Of a stretch of 64,000 bases of DNA, positions 50,548 to 61,195 are shown piece by piece. How positions within the stretch are numbered: position 1 is the first letter of the stretch; every line of letters starts with the position of its first letter. The stretch is from Paroedura picta (Eukaryota > Chordata > Lepidosauria > Squamata > Gekkonidae), in assembly GCF_049243985.1 (NCBI RefSeq), contig NC_135369.1, positions 26,768,765 through 26,832,764 on the forward strand, written 5' to 3'. The notes under the pieces were generated by a model. It saw nothing but the letters and a program-made list of their open reading frames with translations, was not told where the DNA came from and did no database searches. Both the position numbers and the translations under genes were made by a program.

Positions 50548-53500
50548 CTGCAAGGGCAAGGGGGAGAAGCTCAGAGTCATGGCGAGCTGCTGCCTTGGTG
50601 GACCCAAAGGGCAACGGGCAAACAGGCCCTTCCTGTACTGACCTCTGTGGCATACAGGATGCTTATGATGCCTGAGATGATGGGGCTGTTCTCACTCTCG
50701 TGCTCCTGGCAGATCAGCTCGATGTCTCGCAGTTTGCTGAAGTAGAAATCACGTTCTTTCTCCAGCCCGTCCACTGTCAACTTCAGGTCCATCAACTGCC
50801 CCAGGAGAGAGCGCCAGAAAAAAAAGGGATACAAGTCAGATGCTGCTAATGCCATGTGCCTCCTCCAACATTTCAGGAAGCTCACTTTAGAATACCCACA
50901 CACTGTGAGCCCAGTATCTGGGTGAGGAGTAGTCTACAACCAATTTTTAAAAACAAATAAGTTACTTGCACGGGGTTAGTGCTTCCAGTGCGAAGACAAA
51001 TTCCCTGCACGGAGGCAGAGGGAGCTGCACCTTGCAGTATCTGTAGTATCTGACTGGGGCGGACGAAAATGCAAAACTGATCGATCCATTGTGGAGAAAG
51101 AAAGGCTGCCATGTACTGGGTCACAAAGAACTAGTTCACATCTTCACCCACAGTGTGGGTCTCTGCTGATAGCAGATGTCACAAAACTCTCTTCTCTACC
51201 ACGGGTGGACGGGTATGTGTGTTAGGTGTGTGCATTTTTTTAAAAACTCTGGAGACGTTTTGGCTGTTTCCGGAGAGCTCCAGAGAAAGTAACTGAACTA
51301 ACCGGTGCCTGGGTTAGACAGGTTCTTCTGCCAAATGATGCCCCAGCTTCCGCTGCTGCTGCTGCTACTTACAAAGAACTACACGAAGGTTACCATCCAT
51401 GAAACCAAATGGCTGGAAAGGCTGACAGGCACCCACCTAAGCCTTTTTAAAAAACAGCCCGGAGCCAGGAAGCAGGCTTGAGAAAGTGCCTGCATGCTCA
51501 CTCGCTGGAACCAGCTTGGCACTGGAAAGCAGCTCTTTGCCTCTGATGAACTGGGAGCCCTGGCTTGGGACCCATGCCCTGTCACGTTCTTGATACTAAG
51601 GGGGCCTATTCATTGGGAAAGTTCCTTACATGCAAAAAGGTGTCCTCTTGTTTTGGGAGGGGGTGAGAGAGAAAACCTGACTTGAAAGCTCTGCCCTGAC
51701 AGCTTGTGAGCAGTTTTTCCTGACCATCCCCCCAGCCAATGGGCAAGGAATGAAAATGTTCCCCAAAACCGACCAGTTCATCCTTGATATACAAAGGAAA
51801 ATATCTAGTTTCATCCTTTAAAAGTGCCCCCCCCCCCGAAATCGCTATGAGGTGTGTTGGCATGATTTAACAGGCTTCTTTATGGTCCCCTATAAGGATT
51901 TTTTTCCCTCTCAAGCTAAAAGGTTTTGACCATTTTCCACAGGAAGGGTGCTCCATCATTTTAGTGGCTGAGTCCAGCTCTAGGATATCCTCTGAGAGAA
52001 GAGGATCAGAACAGCACGGAGGATTCCCAGTGTGATCCCGTGATATATTCAGGGGACAAGTCTATTTTAGATAACAACATGCATTATACCACACTTCATC
52101 CATTCACTCACTCACACACACACAGCAGAGGAGTCCATTGATGGTCTGCACAATGCATTTTTACAGGCAGCATGCATGCCCAACCGCTAACATGAAAGTG
52201 GGCAAAAGCTTATCCACAAAGCAAAGCAGCCCAGGTATTGCAAGGACAAGAGAGCGCCAGCTAGTTAGCAGCCACTAACGCACCTAAAGGGAATTCAACG
52301 AGTGAGCAGCCAAAGGAGTGATTTGAAGATATGCCAAGAGAGCTTGTTCCAAGCCTCCTTGAACTGGACATGCCAACAACTGAATTGGGACCTTGCATAA
52401 AGGGTGCATTCTGCCACTGAGCTAGGGGCTCTCTCAATGAGGACAGGAGCCAAGCTGAGGCACTTGCCATTCAAGCAGCAGCAGAAGCCCAACAGCTGCA
52501 CTTTGAGTAGCAGCAAACAAATCATTACTGTAAGGATGGGGGGAAGGGAGGGTGTAGGTATCCTGCCATCCAACTGACCATGACTGAGGGAGGAGGGCGG
52601 GAGCTCTTTCTGCAATTCACTGGGCTGCTCTAAGGAGACAACCCCCACCCCACCCACATCCCTTTCACATTCCTCTAAGAAACCAAAACCACCATCCCCA
52701 CCCCGCACCTGCTGGTTTAACTCCAAGATCTGGGCATCGGCTTCGCTGCCTCCATTCCGGGCCAGAGGGGTGTTTTTCCGTACAATATTGCTGGGAGCGA
52801 TGTTCATCCTGGCTGGATTCTGCAAGTTCTTAGGGCCCGTTGGGGAGGTTCTCTGCGGGACTTTATGAAGAAGCCAGAGAGAGAAAGAGAAGTTACTATG
52901 AGTCCCCTGACTGACTAGCCCCAAACATAACAGACTAGAAGACCCTGGAAGGTGCAAGTCTGAAGCACGCTTTGGGGTGGGGGGAGAAGACTGTGCATGT
53001 CTGTACATGGATGGTCAGAGGCCCTGTACTGGTTGCAGAAAAGTGATGACCATTTGGGAAGCAGAGAAGAGGAAGATCAGGCAAAACCAGGCTTCTTTTT
53101 GCTTCTACATCACTAGAGAGAAAGGCACACAGACAGGTGCTTCTTAATTCTGGGCTCACTGCCAAAACTGTGGGGATTCAGGAATGACCCTTGCTAGAGA
53201 AAGGAACTCCTATCAACTTTGCCCAATCCCCACCCCACTGGAGCAGAGGCTGGTACCTTGGGGGCAGACGAACCATCACCACCACCACAACAGGCAGCAT
53301 GAAGCTACATGCAGGAAAAAGGAGTCACATCCCCCAGCCACACACTGTTCCCTCAGCCAGCCCCAAAGCTGCCCCAAAGGGTGCTGCCACCGTTACACAG
53401 AGAAGCAAGCAGACCCAGCTGGGCAGAGCCATGCAGAACTTAGAGGCTGCTTCCATTTGTGATTTCCTGGCCTTCCAACTCTCCATTCATACGCGCACCT

Positions 53501-56500
53501 TTTCCCTCTGCCCTGTACCTGTCACGAGATGCAAGTCACTCCAATGAACCACTCCGCACTGGATGACTCACCACAAGGCAGGCATTTTCTCTCCTTGGAG
53601 AAGCAACCTCAATGACAACAAAAGATGGTTGTCTGAACCCTCCCCCTTGAGCCCTGTTCGGCCCAAAGGCTCCATTTCCTTTGCCCTCAGACTCTCCCCA
53701 CCCCAATCTCACATAAACAGACTGGGAATGCTTTTCTATAAAAGACCAAGAGTCCCTGCAACCACCACAGTGAGAAGCGCAAAGTGCTCTGGTTCTGGCA
53801 GAGTTCAACTCCAGAGGCATTATGGAGGCTGCGAGGAACTATGGCTGTGGAGTAGGGGAAGCCTCATCCCCTTGTTATGATCAGGGGGACTGGAAGATGC
53901 AGCCACCCACAAAGAATGGTAGGTTTAGGGGTGGAAAAGCTCCCAGGGAAGCCTTGGGTGAAGAGCCACTTTCCAGCCTAAGGGCAGGACAGAATAGTAA
54001 TAAACATCCCAGACCAGCCAGTGCTAAACCTCTGAAGAGGAGCCCCAAGTTCACAGGTCTTTGAACTCAAGCACATTCTTGGCCTCAGCCCTCCACCTAA
54101 CTTGTCTAACAGGGACCACGTAATTCCTCACAGCGGTGGGAAGAGAACAGAGAAGATGGGGACAGAGAAGCTCTAAGCAGGCAGCACTTTGGCTTCCATA
54201 GCAAGTCACTCACCCATGCAGGTAAGACCTGCCCAGGGCTGCAGAGCCAGATTGGTGGGTCCCAGTTCCAAATTTCTTCAGGGAAAGAGTAGCTAGTGAG
54301 GCTGAGCAAGAGATTCCAAGAGAAGCAGACCTAACTGTTGCCCAGGGGATCACAGGAGCCAGCATGCAATGCAGTCAGTTTCCACCCACTCAAACACAGC
54401 AGCCCGCGAGGATATATATTATCCTCAGGGAAAGGTAGGCAGAGGCTTGCTTGGGTGAGTCTGATGCTCTTGCATATCTGGCCGCTGGAGCATTTCTCAG
54501 CACCTCTCCAAAGTCCACATGCCACACAGCAGGCTGTAACTTCCCAAGCCAACAGAGCTGGACACTCTTTTCCCTGCCCACCCTGTGTGCCCCCAGGAAA
54601 CTGCCAAGCTGGATGCCAAGGAGCTGAGGTCATGCTAGAGGCGGGATCCTGGGGTGCCAGCCCTCCCTGGCAACATTACCTGCAGTGCCAATGGGTTTCT
54701 TGGATTTGTTGAAGTTCTGATCACCTGGGTTTGGAGGGGGGGCCACGTCTTGGCCTTGCCTCGCCAGCAACGGATTGTACTCCTTCCCATCATAGTTGGC
54801 GTCGAAGAATTTCTTAAACCACTGAATGAACTCAAAGTTGTCTTGGAACTTCCCCTTCACCAACCTCTCTACTGGGATGATCTGCAGCCACACGAGTCCA
54901 TCGTATGAAAGGATAAGAAGTTGTTATCAGGCTTCTGTGAGCAGCCCTTTTCAAATTTATCAACCCTGCCCCACAGTCAAAGAACAGAAATGGGCAAGAT
55001 TGCAGGCAAGCTTTAGGAATATGAATGGCCTTCATGGGTAACTACAATTGCTGGAGTGATTACTATGAAAAAAAAATGACAAGCTACACTAAAAAAAAAT
55101 GACCATTGGTCTTTCTCCCCAGAAGTACAGGAAGACATCTTGAGATGAGGCATGTTTCTCACCACTCATCTCAGGGAGGCAGGACTTTTTTTTCCTTCCT
55201 GTTTCTGTGTGGGCGTGCCAGCATTCCCCAGTTTGAGACTTCCATCACTGCTCTGCAATGACTGGCACTACTAAAAAACTTAGAACAACTGAACAAAAAG
55301 CATTCCTCACGCAGAAATATCAAGAACCCGAAGGAGAAGCAATTAATGCTAAGGTATACACTAACATGCTGATCGACAAACATCAGAAAAAACATAGGAG
55401 AAAGAACAACATCCCTCTATGGAGGGATAAAGATGTCTTCCTGTACCTCAGGGGAGAAGGACCCCTTACAGGTAAGACCAATGGTCATTCTCCCCAGAGG
55501 TGGAAGACATCTTAGGACCTCCCCGAGCAGTGTCCAGGGTGGAAAGTTGCTTACATATTAATTACATCGTGCATTTTTCACAGTCAGAGTAGTTCAGCAG
55601 TGGAATAGGCTGCCTAAGGAGGTGGTGAGCTCCCCCTCACTGGCAGTCTTCAAGCAAAGGTTGGATACACACTTTTCTTGGATGCTTTAGGATGCTTAGG
55701 GCTAATCCTGCATTGAGCAGGGGGTTGGACTAGATGGCCTATATGGTTCCTTCCAACTCTATGATTCTGTGATCTGCAGAACTAAACATGTCTACTTTAT
55801 AGTGCTTAGTGAATGTAGAGATTGAGGACCAGGTAGCTGCACTACAAATTTCTTCTATAGGGGCTTGATTGAGAAGTGCAGCTGTAGTGCCTGCACTACG
55901 TACAGAGTGCGCCAGTATACCTTCTGGTACTGTAATCCCTAACACCCTATATGCTTCCACAATACAGTCCCTAAGGCATCTACTCAGGAAGGACTTAGAC
56001 ATCCTTGAACCCTTTATTAGGTGCAGACACCAAGATAAAAATGAATTCTGTTTTCCTAAAGTCAGCCGTTCTGATGAGAAATGCCTTGAAGGCCCGTCTG
56101 ATATCCAGATTGTGCCAGGACCTGTCCAGATGGTGTTTAGGATTGGGACAGAAAGTGGGAAGATGTATCTCCTGGGATCTATGAAATGAGGAGTTTATTT
56201 TTGGAATAAAGGACGATTCCAAGGGTAAGGTGACTTTGTCCTTGTGAAACATGCATAGCTTCGGATTCACAAAGAGAGCCCCCAGCTCCAAAATACATCT
56301 TGCTGATGTTATGGCCAGCAAAAATAGTGTCTTCGTGTGTAACAGTTTGAGACTGATACCTGCAATCAGCTCAAAGGGATGCTTCGTGAGCATGTTAAGC
56401 ACCAGCTTCCAGGCTGGAAACCTATGACAAATTGCAGGACCAAGTAATGATGTTCCCTTCAAGAATCGAGTAATATGAGGATGTTGAGAAAGACGTACCT

Positions 56501-59500
56501 TCCGTATTCTAGGAATTGAGACTGCTGCTACCTGCCTGCGTGGACTTCCTTGTTCTAGGCTGTCCTGGAGAAACTCCAAAACGTCCCTTAATCCGGGCTT
56601 TGTATGAGATATATGCTTCCTTTTATACCTGAGCCTAAATGTTTTCCACATGCACTCATATATTTTAGAAGTAGATTTTCTTCTTGCTGAAAGCATCATA
56701 TCCGATACCCTAAGGCTATAGCCGGCCTTTAAGAAAGACTGCCGTTCAGTTTCCAGGCAACTAAGTGGAACCACTCCAGCTCCAGGTGCCGCAGTGGTTC
56801 TTAATGAAGGACATCTACTACAGGAAATCCAAATAATTGGGTTATCTGGTGAAAAGCTCCCTGCTTTAGAGCCCACTCTCCTTCTGATATCATCCACCTG
56901 CTGAGCCAATCTGCCTGGCAATTTTCTGTTCCCTATATGTGCTCTGCATGTATGGACTGGAGGTGAAATTTGGCCCACCTCAGGATCCTGAGAGCTTCCA
57001 TATGGAGATGAGAAGATCTAGACCCCCCCCCTTGGTGATTTATATATGCTCTTGTTACCATGTTGTCTGTCCGAATCAATATTGGTGTCCCGGTCACCAC
57101 CTTCAGATGTTGGAGAGCTAGAAATACGGCTCTCAGTTCCAAAAGATTTATTAGGAAGGATTTTTCGAGACTGGACCATGTCCCCTGGACCAGCTTGCCC
57201 TGTGAGATGGTTCCCCAACATAGCAGGCTGACATCTATGAAGATCTCCAACTGCTGGTGAAGAAGGAATCTTTTTCCCGCTGTCAAGTAGAGATGACCAT
57301 CCACCACTGGAGGCTCTGCTTCACCGATGGCGTCACTGTCAAGGATTTATCTGTCCTGTACATTATGCTGAACTGATGAGGTCTTAACAATGCTTATAGC
57401 TGCCTGGCATGCCCACTGCAGAGTTTCCATGCAGGAGACCATGAGACCCAATAGGCTCACCAGAAACATCAAGGAGAGAGACTTGCTGCAGATGACCGGG
57501 ATTGCCATTTCCCTAGTTTTCACCGCCTTCTTGTGGGTAGTCAACAGCATTCCTTTCTGAGTATCTATAATTGTGCCCGGATGCTCCAGGCATTGAGAGG
57601 GAGCTAGAAGACTCTTTTGCAGGTTTATGATAAATCCAAATTCCCTTAATGTCGCAATGACTGTATTGGTGTTGATGTGAGCACGAGGCAGAAATGCAGA
57701 CCTTATAAGGAGGTTGTCTAAATACGGATTAATATGTATCTTTTGTTCCCTCAGGACCACAACAGGATTGATGAGAAGACTTGAGGAGCCGATGAGAGGC
57801 CAAAAGGGAGGGCCCTGAATTGAAAATGACAATACTCTACACAGAATCGAAGGAACTGCCTGTGAACTAGTCTTATAGGGACATGCAGGTATACTTCCTG
57901 AAGAACTAACCATGTCAGGAATTCCCTTTCCTGAATGGCCTCTATGATGGAGCAAAATGTTTCCATCTGGAAACTTTTGTATCTGACCAATTGGTTCAGG
58001 CACTTCAGGTCCAGAATGGCCCGCCAATCACCATTTCTTTTTGGGACTGTGAAAAAGATAGAATAGAGGACTTTCCCTAGGTCTTCTGGTGGTACTGGTT
58101 CTATGGCCTGTATCTGGAGAAGGTAGTCTATTGCTGTTAATGTGCGGAGCCTCTTTTCTGATCACATGCTGACAGGCGATCTTAAAAATCTTTCCAGTGA
58201 GGTGCATTGAATTCTATGGCATAGCTTTTGGTAACCACCTGCTGGCCCAGGGAGCTGTTGATTGCCCTCAAAGACCGAAACGGCCATGTTGTCCTCAGAG
58301 AGGAAATTGTTTGGATGCCATTGCAAGAAGGATCGTGTTGGGAAAGCTGCGGCTGCGATGAACTGAGATTGAGGAGGTCCACTAAGCCAGTGGTCCGCAA
58401 CCTTTTACAGGTTGGACCGGTGGCAGCAGGGAGGGCAATTGCCCGGCCGCACATGCGCGGCTGCATATGCGCCATGCACGGCCGCAAACATGCATGTGCG
58501 GCACTTCCTGCTTCCCTCTCGCCCCCCCCCCCACAGTAAGAAGCTTGCTGGGCCGCAGCCTGGGAAGTTTCTTACTGCGGGGGGGGGGGGGAGGGAACCG
58601 CGGCCTGGTGCCAGGGCCTTCGCGGCCCGGCATGGTGGTTGGGGAACACTGCACTAAGCCACAAGGTACCACTAAACTCTCTGAAGACAGTTGAAACTCT
58701 GCTAGAAGCACTATAGAATTTAGGAATCAGATAAGAGTAGTAGTTAGATTAGAATACATTTAGAATTAGGAATTAAGTTAGAAATAGAAGCAAACTGTTA
58801 GCGAAGCAAATAGCTGCTCTCCCTGTAACAGAGGCAGGAAAGAACTGGGGAATGCTGACACGCCCACAAGGAAATCGAAAGGAAAAAAAAGTCCTACCTC
58901 CCTGAGATGAGGGGTGAGAAACCCCCTCATCTCAAGATGTCTTCTGCTTTTGGGTGAAGCAAGTATTTAGAAGTCATAGTTATTGCTTAGCATTTATATA
59001 GCTCTTCCTGTGTTCACAATTGAACCCTGAACTATGAAGACAGGCGGGCTGTTAATAAAGAAATAGACCCACCTTGTCCACACCCATCTTTTTGAAGGCT
59101 GCCTGCAACACTTTGAAATTGTGGATATACTCATGCTCCAACTTGGCCTGAAATTTCACCTTCCTCAAATGGATGCAGCCTGGGAACAACATGTCCATGA
59201 ACTGGCAGTAAGCAGCACCTGAAAGAGAGGGGAGTACAGAGGTAGAAAGACAGGAATGTAAATAGTGGCTTTTCACACACATCTCTGTTCCTCACATCCT
59301 GACTAGGGACCTACATTATTTTAGGGATCTGCTTCTCTCTCCAGCTCTGCAGCTGTCACTTAATCCCTAGCAACAATGCTCAAAGCCTAGTGGATTTCTG
59401 CAGGTCACAAAGCGGCTATCAGGGCAGCCATGCTACCCCCACCCCTCAACTCCTTTCTGATTCCTCACAGTACCTGAGCAGAGCTGTTCGATCTTGGTGT

Positions 59501-59594
59501 AGTTGAGCTGCAGGGAGTCGTTGACCCATGCTAGCATGTCATGGCGACTTAGGTTCTCGCTAGTCACAGATGTGGAATACACATTGACGGCCAT
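50476..59594 (-). CDS. MAPRE3: MAPRE3, microtubule plus-end-tracking protein EB3
   Basis: EB3 binds the growing plus ends of microtubules and recruits other end-tracking proteins. Six coding exons join in frame to 281 codons, the human length: 59474-59594, 59073-59218, 54680-54881, 52709-52860, 50643-50795 and 50476-50547. The calponin-homology domain covers about residues 14-116 ([33 protein letters not shown]). A serine/proline-rich linker follows with [10 protein letters not shown]. The EB dimerisation domain starts with ILELNQQ near 200 and contains [20 protein letters not shown]. The acidic tail ends EDQDEY, the EEY/F-like motif bound by CAP-Gly proteins. All splice sites are GT/AG. The start ATG has acceptor TTTCTCATGAAG seven bases upstream, so the upstream exon is noncoding and not identified. 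The intron at 54882-59072 carries a fossil DIRS element. Confidence 0.98.
50643..50795 (-). CDS. MAPRE3: MAPRE3 coding exon 5, EB homology domain
   Basis: [51 protein letters not shown]. The donor is GAG|GTCAGT. Confidence 0.97.
50796..54679 (-). other. MAPRE3 introns 50796-52708 and 52861-54679
   Basis: No repeat or RNA gene was recognised. A short GCTGCT run near 51350 and CA units near 52110 are the only simple repeats. Confidence 0.5.
52709..52860 (-). CDS. MAPRE3: MAPRE3 coding exon 4, linker
   Basis: [15 protein letters not shown], then [16 protein letters not shown]. The acceptor is CTTCATAAAG and the donor is CAG|GTGCGG. Confidence 0.96.
54680..54881 (-). CDS. MAPRE3: MAPRE3 coding exon 3
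   Basis: [40 protein letters not shown], then [11 protein letters not shown]. The donor is CAG|GTAATG. Confidence 0.97.
55572..55773 (+). mobile_element. CR1 3' fragment inserted in the DIRS fossil
   Basis: CACAGTCAGAGTAGTTCAGC, GGGGGTTGGACTAGATGGCC and CCAACTCTATGATTCTGTGA. It aligns with the CR1 copy at 11054 in the opposite orientation. Confidence 0.88.
58388..58651. mobile_element. GC-rich foldback hAT MITE inserted in the DIRS fossil
   Basis: The termini are CAGTGGTCCGCAACC and GGTTGGGGAACACTG. The target duplication CACTAAGC lies at 58380-58387 and 58652-58659. The interior is GC-rich with CAGTAAGAAGC/CTTACTG arms and C and G homopolymers. Confidence 0.92.
59073..59218 (-). CDS. MAPRE3: MAPRE3 coding exon 2, calponin-homology core
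   Basis: [20 protein letters not shown], then [14 protein letters not shown]. The acceptor is CTCTTTCAG and the donor is AAG|GTGGGT. Confidence 0.97.
59474..59594 (-). CDS. MAPRE3: MAPRE3 first coding exon
   Basis: [20 protein letters not shown], then [12 protein letters not shown]. The donor is CAG|GTACTG. Confidence 0.97.
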
Positions 59595-59744
59595 GCCCCA
59601 ACTTCATGAGAAAGAGAGAAAACGTTGATCAGGAAACAATTGGTTAAGGTTCAGCCCCTGCCCAGGAAGCAGAGCCAGCAATGTGCTCCATTCTCACAAA
59701 TTCACTTATACAATGCAGACGGCAGTAAGCTACAAGGAGACAGA

Positions 59745-59955
59745 TGCATCAGGCTGCCTTATACGACACCAGACCACTGGTCCACCTTTGGGTTGGGAAA
59801 TACCTGGACATTTTGGGGGCGGAGCCTGGGGAGAGGTGGGTTTGGGGAAGGAAAGGATCTAATGCCACAGTCTCCATTTTCCAAAGCAGCCATTTTCTCT
59901 AGGTGAACTGATCTCTGTAGATCATTTGTAATCCCAGTTTTCCAACTATTCCCTA
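59745..59955. repeat. SINE end joined to a dispersed squamate repeat
   Basis: CATCAGGCTGCCTTATACGA is the 3' end of the tRNA-derived SINE seen at 8005. It is followed by TTGGGAAATACCTGGACATT, GGGCGGAGCCTGGGGAGAGG and CAGCCATTTTCTCTAGGTGA, a repeat I recognise from other lizard loci but cannot name. Confidence 0.45.
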
Positions 59956-61069
59956 CCCTCACATCTATCCATGTGAACTCACCTAGCACTGGAGATAACC
60001 CCAAAGTCCTTCCCCCTGTGCCCCCCCAACCATGTTCACATTATGTGTACGATTTGTGCAGCATGTGCACTTTATTTTTCTTTGGACATATGCTGAGTTA
60101 ATTGCATGTACAGATGAATATGCAATTGAAACCACATGTTTAACCAGCTACTGGTCTTCAGTTTCACTTGCAAAGTGAACTCACACTGGCTCTTTCTTAC
60201 ACAGGTGGTTGCACAGACATAACACCAGATATAACTGTGTTCACAAATGAGAGGTCTTTAGTCTGCTGGGGGGCTACTAGGAAGAGGGCCTCCTCTGTAG
60301 TGTACACCAATTACAGAACTCTCTCTCAAAGGCCATCCACCTGGTTCTCTCTTTGCTACCTTTTCAGTGCTAGGCCAAGATGGGCTTGTTCTCCTGGGGC
60401 TGATTATGCAGTTAATGGGATTTATTAGGGCTGTGCTTAATTTCTCTTTGAATTTGGGGTTGCTTTTGCCTGGTGCTTTACTTATCATCCCTGCCCGCTG
60501 CTTTTTAGGAAAATGTTCTGTTGCTTTATATTTTCCTGTAAACTGTATGGGGCCTGAGGCCAGGCTGGTCTTCCATTGCTGCTTTCTGAGCTGTGATTTT
60601 ACTGTCAGAAGGGTCAAGAGAGGGTGAAGGCAAGGCAAGGCAGGTTTCACTGGGATCTTTTGCACTGAAGTGGGCTGTTGGCTGATGCGGGGAGGGGCGC
60701 AGCTTAAGGGGGGGAAGGCCCACTTCTCATTCAGTTGGGGGACAGACCTCAGAATGGACAGACCACACTGGAGGGAGGGCACTTCATTTAATGACTGATA
60801 AGCAGCTTAGCAGCTGCTGGACTCCTTTCCTAATCCCCCTTTCTCTAAAGAGTGCAAGACATATCAGCAGCATGCCAGGGTGATTTTTTTCATGCAGTAT
60901 CCCTTTATCCTAGTTTGGGAGAGTCCGTCTCTCCTCCAAGCATTCTCTCTGTCTCCAAATTCCACCTCACAGCCACAGGCCACTAGCTGAGGTGGAAAAT
61001 GAAAAACTGGGGTGCCTAGGAATCTGATTTTTGAAAAAACAGGACATACTGCCCCACCTTCCTCTAAGT

Positions 61070-61195
61070 CAGGGGTAGTCAAACTATGGCCCTTCAGATT
61101 TTCATGGACTACAATTCCCATGAACATTTGCTGGCAGGGGCTCATGAGAATTGTAGTCCATGGACATCTGGAGGACCACAGTTTGACTACTCCTG
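61070..61195. mobile_element. Foldback hAT MITE, 126 bp
   Basis: CAGGGGTAGTCAAACTATGG at the left is complementary to CCACAGTTTGACTACTCCTG at the right. The target duplication CTCTAAGT lies at 61062-61069 and 61196-61203. Confidence 0.93.

Larger units (their letters stand above)
55100..58945 (-). mobile_element. Fossil DIRS-type tyrosine-recombinase retrotransposon
   Basis: Inverted terminal repeats of about 100 bp lie at 55131-55230 and 58845-58944 and agree closely (GAAGACATCTTGAGATGAGG). A third copy of the edge sequence, a likely internal complementary region, lies near 55477-55515. Read on the minus strand, recognisable parts are reverse transcriptase (57.35-58.03 kb), RNase H (56.93-57.31 kb) and a tyrosine recombinase (55.74-56.98 kb). 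No gag was recognised, and the element is shorter than usual for the family. It is broken, with several breaks, and carries a CR1 and a hAT MITE insertion, so it predates both. It lies in a MAPRE3 intron, on the same strand as the gene. Confidence 0.9.

Noticed and set aside
52295-53008. 237-codon minus-strand open frame across MAPRE3 exon 4
   Set aside because: Most of it is intron sequence on both sides of the true exon 52709-52860, whose borders are clear.
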